Numbered from the stretch's first letter, positions 12,004 through 19,683 are shown. The stretch is DNA of 64,000 nt from Lysinibacillus boronitolerans JCM 21713 = 10a = NBRC 103108 (GCF_000772935.1 NZ_JPVR01000080.1:310001-374000); one strand, 5' to 3'. The notes: generated by a model not told the origin, from the letters alone. Numbers and translations are program-made.

Positions 12004-12723
12004 TTACTCAGCAGCAGCTTCTACAGCTGGAGCTTCTTCTTCACCTTGTTTTGACTCGATTAAAGCGTCAGCCATTTTAGCAGTTAAAAGTTTAACAGCG
12101 CGAATAGCATCATCGTTAGCAGGGATTACGTAGTCGATTTCATCTGGATCACAGTTAGTATCAACAATACCTACTAGAGGGATGTTTAATTTACGAGCTT
12201 CTGCAACCGCAATACGTTCTTTACGTGGGTCAACCACGAACATTACGTCTGGAAGATCGTGCATATCACGGATACCGCCTAAGAATTTGATTAGACGTTC
12301 GTGTTCTTTTTTAAGTTGGATTACTTCTTTTTTAGGAAGAACTTCAAAAGTTCCTTCTTCTTCCATTTTTTCGATTTGTTTCATACGTGCAACACGTTTT
12401 TGAATTGTACCGAAGTTTGTAAGAGTACCACCTAACCAACGTTGGTTGATGTAGTAGTTGCCTGAACGTTCAGCTTCATCTTTGATCGCTTCTTGTGCTT
12501 GTTTTTTCGTACCAACGAAAAGAACTTTACCACCGTCTTGACCAACTTGACGCATGAAGTCATAAGCTTCCTCTAATTTTTTAACAGTTTTTTGTAAGTC
12601 GATGATGTAGATCCCGTTACGTTCAACGAAGATATATTTCTTCATTTTTGGGTTCCAACGACGAGTTTGGTGACCGAAATGTACACCAGCTTCAAGTAAT
12701 TGTTTCATAGAAATTACTGACAT
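12004..12723 (-). CDS. rpsB: Small ribosomal subunit protein uS2
   Basis: S2 binds the 30S platform late in assembly and is needed for S1 or mRNA docking. The sequence [27 protein letters not shown] and the internal WLGGTLTNF and [10 protein letters not shown] motifs are diagnostic. Length is 239 residues, with an acidic, Ala/Glu-rich tail. AGGAGG lies 8 bases upstream of the ATG. It opens the rpsB-tsf unit from a promoter just after the SwrB-like gene. Confidence 0.98.
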   Translation of the reverse strand: MSVISMKQLLEAGVHFGHQTRRWNPKMKKYIFVERNGIYIIDLQKTVKKLEEAYDFMRQVGQDGGKVLFVGTKKQAQEAIKDEAERSGNYYINQRWLGGTLTNFGTIQKRVARMKQIEKMEEEGTFEVLPKKEVIQLKKEHERLIKFLGGIRDMHDLPDVMFVVDPRKERIAVAEARKLNIPLVGIVDTNCDPDEIDYVIPANDDAIRAVKLLTAKMADALIESKQGEEEAPAVEAAAE

Positions 12724-12846
12724 GTGAATTTCCTCCTAATATGTTTGGTTTTTATCCTCCGCATTTATCATCTACAACAAGCTACCCTAATCTTAGAGCA
12801 CCACTTACTGTATCAAAATACGTGTGTAGTAATAACACCATTTGCA
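12724..12846 (-). promoter_or_regulatory. rpsB 5' leader, possibly structured
   Basis: The transcribed leader of about 115 bases contains CTACA (minus strand) that can pair with TGTAG about 50 bases later, enclosing GTAT-tttg-ATAC. Ribosomal protein operons are often autoregulated through such leaders. I cannot match this one to a named family, so function is an inference. Confidence 0.3.
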
Positions 12847-12875
12847 ACTATATCATAGCTTTGAACGATTCGCAA
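12847..12875 (-). promoter_or_regulatory. Predicted sigma-A promoter of rpsB
   Basis: On the minus strand TTGCGA (12870-12875), 17 bases, TATAGT (12847-12852), with TGA directly before the -10 (extended -10). It lies immediately after the stop codon of the SwrB-like gene, so rpsB-tsf can be expressed independently of the motility genes. Confidence 0.6.
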
Positions 12876-12879
12876 CAAT

Positions 12880-13458
12880 TTAGTGATGGAATTTTAGTAA
12901 AAGCTCGATTTCTGTTTTACCCTTTTGCAGTTGTTTCGCTATTTCCTCTGGTGATTTTCCCTGCTTTGCTAATTCTAGAGCCTGTTGTTCCACTGTCAGT
13001 ACTTTATCTGGTTCTTTTTGCTCCTCCACTTTTAGAGGTGAAGCTGTTTTCACCATTTTGGAACCTGTATGTTGCTGACGTGAATAAGCATTTGCGACAA
13101 TATTCTTAGGTACATAGATACGAGCATCTTTCTCTAAAGATAGAGAACTATCACTTTTCACCTCCTGTACTACTGGCAAAGGCGGCTCCTCCTGAGGTGA
13201 CATATATTGTTCCGTGTGCTGCATGCTACTAGCCGCTATTTCCGACTGTGAGACATTTTGTAACTCTTTAATAAGACGATCATTTTCATCTTTCATTTCT
13301 GTTAAGTACACACTAATGGTATCATCCATTTCCCGCATTAATCGTTCTTGCTTCTTTTCCAAATCTTTAAACTTTGCTAACTTTGTATTTAAAATGATAA
13401 GAAAGTAAAAAGAAATTAGCTGTAAAAAGAATAGCACCGCTATTAGAATGGTTGTCAT
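12880..13458 (-). CDS. swrB: SwrB-like membrane-anchored coiled-coil protein
   Basis: The protein begins with one membrane helix (about residues 3-24, ILIAVLFFLQLISFYFLII), followed by a charged coiled coil to about 75, a low-complexity linker, and a C-terminal helix-turn-helix-like segment ALELAKQGKSPEEIAKQLQKGKTEIELLLKF. This layout and the place between sigD and rpsB match B. subtilis SwrB (YlxL), which promotes maturation of the flagellar export apparatus and swarming. Length of 192 residues is slightly above B. subtilis. AGGAG lies 6 bases before the ATG. The assignment rests on architecture and synteny; sequence conservation in this family is low. Confidence 0.75.
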   Translation of the reverse strand: MTTILIAVLFFLQLISFYFLIILNTKLAKFKDLEKKQERLMREMDDTISVYLTEMKDENDRLIKELQNVSQSEIAASSMQHTEQYMSPQEEPPLPVVQEVKSDSSLSLEKDARIYVPKNIVANAYSRQQHTGSKMVKTASPLKVEEQKEPDKVLTVEQQALELAKQGKSPEEIAKQLQKGKTEIELLLKFHH

Positions 13459-13467
13459 TGTAAACTC

Positions 13468-13770
13468 CTATCCACTAAAATCCACGAAATTCCCTTTAAA
13501 CGGATGTTGTGCCTGTTTTTCTTGTTGATCCTTTTTTTTCTTTTTATGAAAGCCTGTTAAATACTCACCACCTGCATCTTCATCCTCACTAATTTCATCC
13601 ATACCTTCTGATGTGTTGACAATTTTTTGTTTGCGCTCTACTTCTTTTTTTAATGCTTCATTTGCATGTGCTTGCTGAGCTAATACTTGTTGCTGTGCCT
13701 GATCCGCCATTTTCCCTGCTTCAAATGTTTTTGGTATAGCAATCTGTAACTCGACACCTTTTAAACTCAT
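13468..13770 (-). CDS. Conserved small protein downstream of sigD, unknown function
   Basis: This 100-residue hydrophilic protein has no membrane segment or signal. The N terminus MSLKGVELQIAIPKTFEAGK is the recognisable part; similar short proteins occur beside sigD or flagellar genes in other Firmicutes. A Gln/Ala/Lys-rich helical middle follows, then an acidic patch and a lysine-rich stretch (HKKKKKDQQEK). GGGAGAG lies 6 bases before the ATG. It sits 23 bases after sigD and 9 before the SwrB-like gene, so it is expressed with them. A motility role is inferred from position only. Confidence 0.75.
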   Translation of the reverse strand: MSLKGVELQIAIPKTFEAGKMADQAQQQVLAQQAHANEALKKEVERKQKIVNTSEGMDEISEDEDAGGEYLTGFHKKKKKDQQEKQAQHPFKGNFVDFSG

Positions 13771-13793
13771 TGGAATCTCTCCCTCAAGGATAT

Positions 13794-14564
13794 TTACGCA
13801 TTAATCATTTCACTAGATAATAGCTTTCGTAGCTTTAATAGCGCTTTTGAATGAATTTGTGAAATACGGGAAGTTGATAGTTCAAGCATTTCACCAATTT
13901 CAGTCAAAGTTAACTCCTCCGTGTAAAATAAACTAAGGACAAGCTGTTCTTTTTCATTGAGTTTCTGTATATTTTCCGCTAGATCATCTAATAACTCTGA
14001 TTTAATGATTGCTTGCTCAGGTGTTTTTGTTGTATCGTCGCGTATGACAAATGACTTGCCATCTGTTTCTTCTTGATCTTGTTGTTCATTAATAGAAAGA
14101 ACATTTGAAAAAAAATGCTCTTGCACAGTTTGATAAACATCTTCAACAGATACTTCCATATGCTCCGCAAGTTCCTCAGGCGTTACATGACGCATATATT
14201 TCTGCTCTAGTTGTTCAATCTGCGCATCTAATTTTTTGGCTTTTTCACGCGCTGACCGTGGTAACCAGTCTTCTTTTCGTAGACCATCAATGATGGCTCC
14301 TCTTACTCTAAACGAAGCATATGTATCAAATTTTAAATCTCTGTTAATGTCAAATTTATTTAATGCATCAAAAAGTCCTACCATCCCTAAACTCGTTAAA
14401 TCGTCTCGTGATACGCTTTTTGGCAGACCTGCACCAATACGTTGGACATGATAAGATACTAAAGAAATGTATTTTTTTATAAGTAAATCACCAGCATCTG
14501 GATCACGCTCATGTATCCATCGATTCCATAGTTTTTGCTCATCGTTCAGAATTGGTTGTGTCAT
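13794..14564 (-). CDS. sigD: RNA polymerase sigma factor SigD (FliA family, motility)
   Basis: SigD directs RNA polymerase to late flagellar, chemotaxis and autolysin promoters. Region 2 is DLTSLGMVGLFDALNKFD...FDTYASFRVRGAIIDGLR, and region 4 at the C terminus is EKEQLVLSLFYTEELTLTEIGEMLELSTSRISQIHSKAL. I place the start at the ATG at 14564 (256 residues, close to 254 in B. subtilis), preceded by GAGAGGTGG; an upstream in-frame codon would add 15 unlikely residues. In B. subtilis the gene directly follows cheD. Here a terminator, three deaminase genes and a second terminator intervene, and a separate promoter is visible. Confidence 0.96.
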   Translation of the reverse strand: MTQPILNDEQKLWNRWIHERDPDAGDLLIKKYISLVSYHVQRIGAGLPKSVSRDDLTSLGMVGLFDALNKFDINRDLKFDTYASFRVRGAIIDGLRKEDWLPRSAREKAKKLDAQIEQLEQKYMRHVTPEELAEHMEVSVEDVYQTVQEHFFSNVLSINEQQDQEETDGKSFVIRDDTTKTPEQAIIKSELLDDLAENIQKLNEKEQLVLSLFYTEELTLTEIGEMLELSTSRISQIHSKALLKLRKLLSSEMINA

Positions 14565-14742
14565 GAAATCCACCTCTCTAAAAAACGCTTTTTCACGCTC
14601 ATGTGCCAACGACTACCTGCGCTCTTAAAATTTATCATTCAACAGGATTTCTCAGCTATTTTTATAAAAATCCACATGTAAGCTAATTTAGACGTGAGCC
14701 CTGAATAGTTAAAGCCCGATAAGCAGTTGCCATCTTTCCTAT

Positions 14743-14771
14743 ATTATAACAAGAATCGACTATAATTTCAT
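14743..14771 (-). promoter_or_regulatory. Predicted sigma-A (extended -10) promoter for sigD
   Basis: On the minus strand ATGAAA (14766-14771), 17 bases, TGT-TATAAT with a perfect -10 at 14743-14748 and a TGn extension. It lies about 175 bases upstream of the sigD start and downstream of the terminator of the preceding operon. The untranslated leader would be unusually long. Confidence 0.6.
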
Positions 14772-14817
14772 TTGTTTCTCTTAGTCTCTAATATATTCCT
14801 TTGTTTTTTAAAGACAT

Positions 14818-14861
14818 AGAAAAACTGTATCCTGATTGTGTAATGACACGTGGATACAGTT
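14818..14861 (-). terminator. Terminator of the deaminase/amidohydrolase operon
   Basis: A perfect 10-bp inverted repeat, AACTGTATCC at 14823-14832 and GGATACAGTT at 14852-14861, encloses 19 bases in which GTGT and ACAC can also pair. On the minus strand the 3' arm continues as TTTTTCTATG. It lies about 140 bases after the last amidohydrolase stop. Confidence 0.7.
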
Positions 14862-15002
14862 GGATATAATGAAGCTTTTAGTTTATGAAGCTATTGAATT
14901 CTTTCATATAGTTTTAGCAATACTATAGAACAACAAACAAATTGAGCAAAAGAACAATAATACCCAAAATATAGAACAAACTCTTTAGTAATAAATTATG
15001 CT

Positions 15003-16223
15003 TTAAATCGAACTAGAGACAAAGTTCCCCTTGAACATGGTTGCCTTGCGTTGAGATCTTCGAGCAATTGCTTCAGCAGAGCAAGAGGCCTCCAAGAACA
15101 CCATATTTGCACTATCTCCCACTTTTGGCCATGTTTGCTCACCTGCTTGATTAAGTGGGGTTTTTCCACCTGTAATAAATTGAAGGGTTTGAGCTAATGA
15201 GCGTTCATCCCCCCAACCTGAGCTTTTTGCCAAACGACCAGCTCGTTCTAATAAATCTCCATTACCAAACGGCGACCAAACATCAAAGATATTGTCACAG
15301 CCAATTGCAACGGGTACGCCTTTACTGTTTAACAAACCAACAGGCGGGAACTTTCTACGTAGGGGGACACTCGTCACAATGGTAATGCCTGCATCACGTA
15401 AGATGTCTGCCATTTCTTCTGCCTCAGAGCGTGAAACATCTCCTAGCCCAAAGGCATGGCTAATGGCTACTTTCCCCTGTAAACCAGCTTCCTTTGTTAA
15501 TTGGGCTAATCTCTTCATTGTGAAAGTACCCAATTGGTCTGGGTCATGCAAATGCAAGTCAATCCCTGCGTTTCCTTCAACAGCGAGTTCCACCATTTGT
15601 TGTAGAGAAGCCTCAATATCACCATCCACTGTAGCTGGATCGACACCTCCTACAAATCCAGCCCCAGAACGTAAAGCCTCTCTTATTAAACTGGTTGCCT
15701 TTGTTCGTAATAGACCATGTTGCGGAAAGGCAACGATTTCATAAGACAATTTCCCTTCAAAAGTTTGGAAAGCTTTTTGAACCTCCTCTAAATTTTTCAA
15801 ACCTACCTCAGGATATAAATCCACATGCGTACGTACATGTGTAACCCCTAACTGCACATAACGACTAAGTAATTCCTCAGCGCGTTGTTGTATAGTTGTA
15901 TGCAATGTTGGCAGTACCTCTTTTTCAATCTCACAGCGTTCAAAAATATTATTCACAGGTGTAACTGCCCGCCATTTGTCGCTCAAGAGAGTTTTATCCA
16001 AATGACAATGTTTTTCTATAAAAGAAGGTAGTGCTAATAGCTGTTTCATATCTTTTTTTGGATAATCATCATTTAATTGACTATCAGCAGCAACTATTTC
16101 TGCAATGGTTCCATCTTTAATGAATAGATGAGCACAAGCCGTATTCGTTTTAGTTATCGTGCCATTTACAAAGTGATAATCTGTTTCAAGACGTACATTT
16201 GTTAACCAGAAAGTAGAGTTCAT
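15003..16223 (-). CDS. AtzC/cytosine-deaminase-like amidohydrolase, second tandem copy
   Basis: A 406-residue metal-dependent hydrolase of the CodA/AtzC branch of the amidohydrolase superfamily, which removes amino or alkylamino groups from heterocyclic rings. The first metal pair is in FIEKHCHLDKT (near residue 72), followed by THVRTHVDLYPEVGLKNLE, a further ligand in GIDLHLHDPDQLG, a catalytic-type His in AISHAFGLGD, and the ligand Asp in VAIGCDNIFDVWSPFGNGD. The HxHD arrangement is that of N-isopropylammelide hydrolase (AtzC), unlike the HCDE of E. coli CodA, so cytosine need not be the substrate. It lies 28 bases after a paralogue with the same motifs, evidently a tandem duplicate. Substrate unknown. 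Confidence 0.85.
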   Translation of the reverse strand: MNSTFWLTNVRLETDYHFVNGTITKTNTACAHLFIKDGTIAEIVAADSQLNDDYPKKDMKQLLALPSFIEKHCHLDKTLLSDKWRAVTPVNNIFERCEIEKEVLPTLHTTIQQRAEELLSRYVQLGVTHVRTHVDLYPEVGLKNLEEVQKAFQTFEGKLSYEIVAFPQHGLLRTKATSLIREALRSGAGFVGGVDPATVDGDIEASLQQMVELAVEGNAGIDLHLHDPDQLGTFTMKRLAQLTKEAGLQGKVAISHAFGLGDVSRSEAEEMADILRDAGITIVTSVPLRRKFPPVGLLNSKGVPVAIGCDNIFDVWSPFGNGDLLERAGRLAKSSGWGDERSLAQTLQFITGGKTPLNQAGEQTWPKVGDSANMVFLEASCSAEAIARRSQRKATMFKGNFVSSSI

Positions 16224-16251
16224 TTTAGATTTATCCTTTCTTCTTCAATAA

Positions 16252-17475
16252 TTAAAGCTTGCCTACAACTATATTTCCTTTAAAAAGCACTGCCACTCTC
16301 CTTGCTCTCCTTGCGACTGCTTCTGCTGAGCAAGTTGCTTCTACAAACACGACATTGGCTATATCTCCAATTTTCGGCCATTGTAGCTGTCCATCCTTGT
16401 TTAAAGGTGTTATGCCTCCAGTAATATACTTTAGACTTTGACCAAGTGAACGTTCATCACTTAAGCCAAAGCGTTCAGCTAGCGTGCCTACTTTTTCTAG
16501 GCTGTCACCTATACCAAACGGCGACCAGTGATCTGTAATACTATCATCACCTAACGAGATATGAACACCTTTTTGATCTAATAACGGAATAGGGATGGTA
16601 TGATCCAAAGGAACAGACGAAGTAATGTCAATACCGTGATGAGCTAGTAACGCTGCCACTTCACTTGCTTCATTAGTAGAAACATCAGCTAAGGCCATGG
16701 CATGACTAATTGTCACTCGGCCGTGCCAACCTGCTTCCTCTGTTAATGCAGCTAATCGTTTAAAGGTAAAAATACCAAGATGACCAGGATCATGGATATG
16801 CAGATCAACATTTGCATTAGCTTCTACTGCTAATTCCATCACCGTTTGTAAGGATTTTTCTATATTTTCATCAATCGATGCTGGGTCTACACCGCCTACT
16901 AGAGACGCTCCACTTCGCAAAGCTTCCCTTACTAAAGAAATAGATTCACTACGTAAGAGGCCATGTTGTGGGAAAGCGACAATCTCCAAATCAACTTTAT
17001 CTTTGTAAGCCTCTTTAGCTCTTAAGACTGCTTCTAAATTTTTCAATCCGATAAACGGATCAATATTACAATGCGTGCGAATATGTGTTGATCCTGCATG
17101 TAATAGCAAATCTAGTAACTTTTTTGCTCTTCCCTCTGCAACAGGCAATAAGCTTGGCAGTAGAATCTCTTCTTCTTTTAATCTTGTAATAAGACCTTCT
17201 GTGGGAATCGAAGGAGCCTTCCATGGTCCACCAAAATAGGTTTTATCAATATGAATATGCATATCTCTAAAAGAAGGGAGCATTAAATAACTATGTGCAT
17301 TTCGTTTAGGCAAATCAGTCTCTAAAGGCTGATCTGCACTTATAATTTGAGTTATTTTACCATTTTCGACCTGTACATTAAAAAGAGCTGTTTTTGTTTC
17401 TATAACAGCCCCATTATCGTAACCATAACCCGTTTCTAATCGTACATTTGTTAGCCAGTATGCTGTTGGTATCAT
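16252..17475 (-). CDS. AtzC/cytosine-deaminase-like amidohydrolase, first tandem copy
   Basis: A 407-residue paralogue of the next gene, sharing the N-terminal YWLTNVRLETGYGYDNG block, FRDMHIHIDKTYF metal motif, THIRTHCNIDPFIGLKNLE, EIVAFPQHGLLRSES, LVGGVDPASIDENIE, DLHIHDPGHLG, TISHAMALAD and SLGDDSITDHWSPFGIGD. No signal peptide is present, so it is cytoplasmic. It should catalyse zinc- or iron-dependent hydrolytic deamination of an amino-substituted ring such as a pyrimidine or triazine; the reaction is inferred from the family. It follows the CDA-fold deaminase by 20 bases. No transporter or dedicated regulator is encoded alongside. Confidence 0.85.
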   Translation of the reverse strand: MIPTAYWLTNVRLETGYGYDNGAVIETKTALFNVQVENGKITQIISADQPLETDLPKRNAHSYLMLPSFRDMHIHIDKTYFGGPWKAPSIPTEGLITRLKEEEILLPSLLPVAEGRAKKLLDLLLHAGSTHIRTHCNIDPFIGLKNLEAVLRAKEAYKDKVDLEIVAFPQHGLLRSESISLVREALRSGASLVGGVDPASIDENIEKSLQTVMELAVEANANVDLHIHDPGHLGIFTFKRLAALTEEAGWHGRVTISHAMALADVSTNEASEVAALLAHHGIDITSSVPLDHTIPIPLLDQKGVHISLGDDSITDHWSPFGIGDSLEKVGTLAERFGLSDERSLGQSLKYITGGITPLNKDGQLQWPKIGDIANVVFVEATCSAEAVARRARRVAVLFKGNIVVGKL

Positions 17476-17495
17476 TGATTGGTCCTCCCCGAATT

Positions 17496-17900
17496 TTATT
17501 GAAGATTAATAGCTAGATGAACCATTTGAATGGCCCTCTCTTGATGTGGTAAAGAAAGTTGATGATAGACATAATCTTGACTAGAATTACTAGCATTAAA
17601 ATAATAAACTGTAGAAATTTTAGAATAATAAATGGCGCTCAAACACATAGGACATGGCTCCGTGCTTGCATACATTTCGCAACCTTCTAAATTGGTCGTT
17701 TTCAGTGCATGACAAGCTTGACGGATTGCTTGAATCTCTGCATGATTCGTTACATCATTGGTGATGGTAACCTCATTTACACCAGAGCCAATAATTTGTC
17801 CATTTTTGACCACAATTGCACCAAAAGGAGCACCATGTTTTGTTCTTTCATTTTCCTTAGCTAGCTCAAGTGCTTTTTTCATAAAGTCATAAGATTTCAT
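17496..17900 (-). CDS. Guanine-deaminase-like CDA-fold zinc deaminase
   Basis: A 134-residue cytidine-deaminase-fold enzyme with both zinc motifs: HAE (in NDVTNHAEIQAIRQAC, near residue 53) and PCPMC (in STEPCPMCLSAIYYS, near residue 83). The block FGAIVVKNGQIIGSGVNEVTITND resembles GuaD, which deaminates guanine to xanthine, more than TadA. It is about 20 residues shorter at the C terminus than B. subtilis GuaD, where that tail is part of the active site, so substrate is uncertain. The start at 17900 follows AGGAGAGG by 7 bases; an upstream in-frame start would add 16 improbable residues. It is the first gene of the three-gene unit. Confidence 0.85.
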   Translation of the reverse strand: MKSYDFMKKALELAKENERTKHGAPFGAIVVKNGQIIGSGVNEVTITNDVTNHAEIQAIRQACHALKTTNLEGCEMYASTEPCPMCLSAIYYSKISTVYYFNASNSSQDYVYHQLSLPHQERAIQMVHLAINLQ

Positions 17901-18143
17901 ACAGTTCCCTCTCCTAGAAATTGCAAATTTCTCTTTCCTTTTCAACAATTGAAATTATCCATAATCAACATTTTTTCTGTTGATTGATTGACAGAACAAG
18001 CTACATTTTTATAACTTGTGGTTTTCTGATTAATAGCTTTTACCTTTGTACAAATATGCTAACATGAGGACTGTATATATGAATAATATAAAAAAAATAA
18101 ATTTTACTTAAGTTTTTCGTATAATACAAACTTCAAGCCAAAT
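17901..18143 (-). promoter_or_regulatory. Leader and promoter region of the deaminase operon
   Basis: No gene is present. Two overlapping inverted repeats lie at 17963-17996: AATCAACA (17963-17970) with TGTTGATT (17978-17985), and TTCTGT (17975-17980) with ACAGAA (17991-17996). They share bases, so only one can form in RNA at a time; as DNA they could be operators. A weak promoter-like TTGTAT, 17 bases, TAAAAT lies near 18100-18128 on the minus strand. I looked for a purine riboswitch core and did not find it. Confidence 0.4.
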
Positions 18144-18176
18144 AAAAAAAGAGTCGTTATTCACGACTCTTTTTTT
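18144..18176 (-). terminator. Terminator at the end of the fla/che operon
   Basis: AGAGTCGT (18150-18157) pairs with ACGACTCT (18163-18170) around a 5-base loop, extended by A-T pairs. The minus-strand stem is followed by TTTTTTTATTT. It begins at the stop codon of the last operon gene. It separates fla/che transcription from the deaminase unit and sigD. Confidence 0.9.
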
Positions 18177-18546
18177 ATGCATTCACTTGTTGATCTTCTT
18201 CTCGATTCATCATCGTTCGTACTACTTGTGCAATTTCCTCGGTATTCTCATCTTGAAATTCAACCGTAGAATTAGCTGTTGGCACTTCATGGTTTACGCC
18301 TTCTGTAGAATCAAGTTCCTTTTCTTCTAATTCACCTTCAACCGCTTCCTCATCTACTTCTGGTGTAAACAAGATGTAAGCAATTAGAAAACGTACAATG
18401 AACATTACAAAAAATGCGATGGTTGCTACAATAAAAGAGCTAATTAGGATTCGCAGAGGCGTAAATGGTTTTTGAAATGTACTAAAAAAATAAATCGAAA
18501 AGGCAATTAATGCTCCCCATAGGTTGTAAAATATAGAACCAAACAT
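18175..18546 (-). CDS. Small two-helix membrane protein at the end of the che operon, unknown function
   Basis: I do not recognise this 123-residue protein. It has two hydrophobic segments (about residues 5-22 and 32-60, LISSFIVATIAFFVMFIVRF), then an acidic tail rich in Glu (EEAVEGELEEKELDSTEG) and a short C-terminal helix EIAQVVRTMMNREE. The start overlaps the cheD stop (TAATG), so it is translationally coupled to cheD, and the operon terminator begins at its stop codon. B. subtilis has no gene here. Position suggests a link to chemotaxis or motility but nothing in the sequence proves it. Confidence 0.75.
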   Translation of the reverse strand: MFGSIFYNLWGALIAFSIYFFSTFQKPFTPLRILISSFIVATIAFFVMFIVRFLIAYILFTPEVDEEAVEGELEEKELDSTEGVNHEVPTANSTVEFQDENTEEIAQVVRTMMNREEDQQVNA

Positions 18547-19049
18547 TAGATTTCACTCACTCCCTGGTTAACTGTTCGGATATGTAATATCGACGTTGCA
18601 GGATTAAATTCAATCGTTCTACCACTATTTCCACCAGTATCCTCTGCCACTAAAGGGATGCCCTGTCTCTTTAATTCATTTTTGACAGCTTCTACATTGC
18701 GGGGACCAATACGCATTGTATCTTTGTCAGAAGTAAATTGGAACATCTGCGCACCCCCTGCAATTTTTGCCTTGAGCTTAAATTTTTGAACGCCCTCTAA
18801 CTTTAATAAATCAATCATTGCAGCAATCCCTGAATCTGCAAATTTCGCGACATTGATTGACTCAGCTCTTCCTAAACTGGAATCTGGTAACATCACATGG
18901 ATTAAACCAGCAATTTTTTTTGACTCATCATACAAAATAACACCAACACATGAACCAAGACCAGAAGTTCGAATCGTGTTAGGTAGCTTTACTACATCCA
19001 TTTGTGCAATTCCCACTTTAATCACTTGTCCACTACTATTGGTTAACAT
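18546..19049 (-). CDS. cheD: Chemoreceptor glutamine deamidase CheD
   Basis: CheD deamidates specific glutamines of chemoreceptors and binds CheC, stimulating its CheY-P phosphatase. The catalytic triad motifs are visible: TSGLGSCVGVILYD with the nucleophilic Cys near residue 34, IHVMLP with the His, and the conserved MFGGA-like segment here AKIAGGAQMF. The C-terminal half keeps GPRNVEAVKNELKRQGI. Length is 167 residues. It begins one base after the cheC stop and overlaps the next small gene. Confidence 0.96.
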   Translation of the reverse strand: MLTNSSGQVIKVGIAQMDVVKLPNTIRTSGLGSCVGVILYDESKKIAGLIHVMLPDSSLGRAESINVAKFADSGIAAMIDLLKLEGVQKFKLKAKIAGGAQMFQFTSDKDTMRIGPRNVEAVKNELKRQGIPLVAEDTGGNSGRTIEFNPATSILHIRTVNQGVSEI

Positions 19050-19050
19050 A

Positions 19051-19683
19051 TCACGAAACCCCTAATGCTTTAAAAATCGCATCAAATGAGTCAGGATCTG
19101 GTAGTAGGAAGAAATGGCCCCTCACCGTTTCATGGTCTTCCACACCTTCTTCAAAAATGGATGTATTTATAACAATAACATTATCACTGACATGAGATAA
19201 TTCTATTAAACCAATGCTTATTATAGCTCCAAACATATCAACACTTAGACCTGGCACAGTCGGATAAATTTTTAAATTAGTAAAATCCGATAAGGCAGAT
19301 AAATAAGAGCCCGATAAAATATTTCCCATTTCTTGCATAGCTGATAAACCTAACTCTGAAACAGGTCGTTTTTCAAAGTCAAAAGAATCGTCGAAAATGA
19401 GTCGACGTATAAAGCGGTTTGCTTGTTCGATAGGTAAAATAAAGAACATACTTCCTTCAGCATCACCTTCAATACGAAGGAAAATGCCAACAACAACGTT
19501 TTCTGATCCACCAGCCAACTCCATCATATCGTTAAAGGACACCATTTCTACCTTTGGAACGCGCATATCAATTTTTTTCCCAAGTAAATTGGAAAGTGCT
19601 GTCGCGGCATGCGCAGCACCAATGTTTCCAATTTCCTTTAATACATCTAAATGTAGTGATGTAATTTTTTGATTAAATGTCAT
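19051..19683 (-). CDS. cheC: CheY-P phosphatase CheC
   Basis: CheC dephosphorylates CheY-P and takes part in adaptation with CheD. Both active-site repeats are intact: LDVLKEIGNIGAAHAATALS near residue 15 and LSAMQEMGNILSGSYLSALS near residue 115, each with the E-x-x-N pair. Length is 210 residues, as in B. subtilis. It lies between cheW and cheD, the Bacillus order. Confidence 0.96.
   Translation of the reverse strand: MTFNQKITSLHLDVLKEIGNIGAAHAATALSNLLGKKIDMRVPKVEMVSFNDMMELAGGSENVVVGIFLRIEGDAEGSMFFILPIEQANRFIRRLIFDDSFDFEKRPVSELGLSAMQEMGNILSGSYLSALSDFTNLKIYPTVPGLSVDMFGAIISIGLIELSHVSDNVIVINTSIFEEGVEDHETVRGHFFLLPDPDSFDAIFKALGVS

Larger units (their letters stand above)
14565..15002 (-). other. 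Intergenic region between deaminase operon and sigD
   Basis: This 438-base AT-rich stretch holds no gene on either strand. It contains the terminator of the amidohydrolase operon (14818-14861) and the predicted sigD promoter (14743-14771). The 14862-15000 part downstream of the second amidohydrolase shows nothing recognisable. Confidence 0.7.

Noticed and set aside
13988..14170. 60-aa minus-strand frame inside sigD
   Set aside because: It is an out-of-frame shadow of sigD with no ribosome binding site.
15003..17900. Deaminase trio as a prophage or transposon insertion
   Set aside because: No transposase, integrase, terminal repeats, target duplications or tRNA are visible at either edge, and base composition by eye is like the neighbours.
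17901..18143. Purine or other base-sensing riboswitch ahead of the deaminase operon
   Set aside because: I looked for the conserved purine aptamer core elements on the minus strand and did not find them in order; only the small inverted repeats are present.
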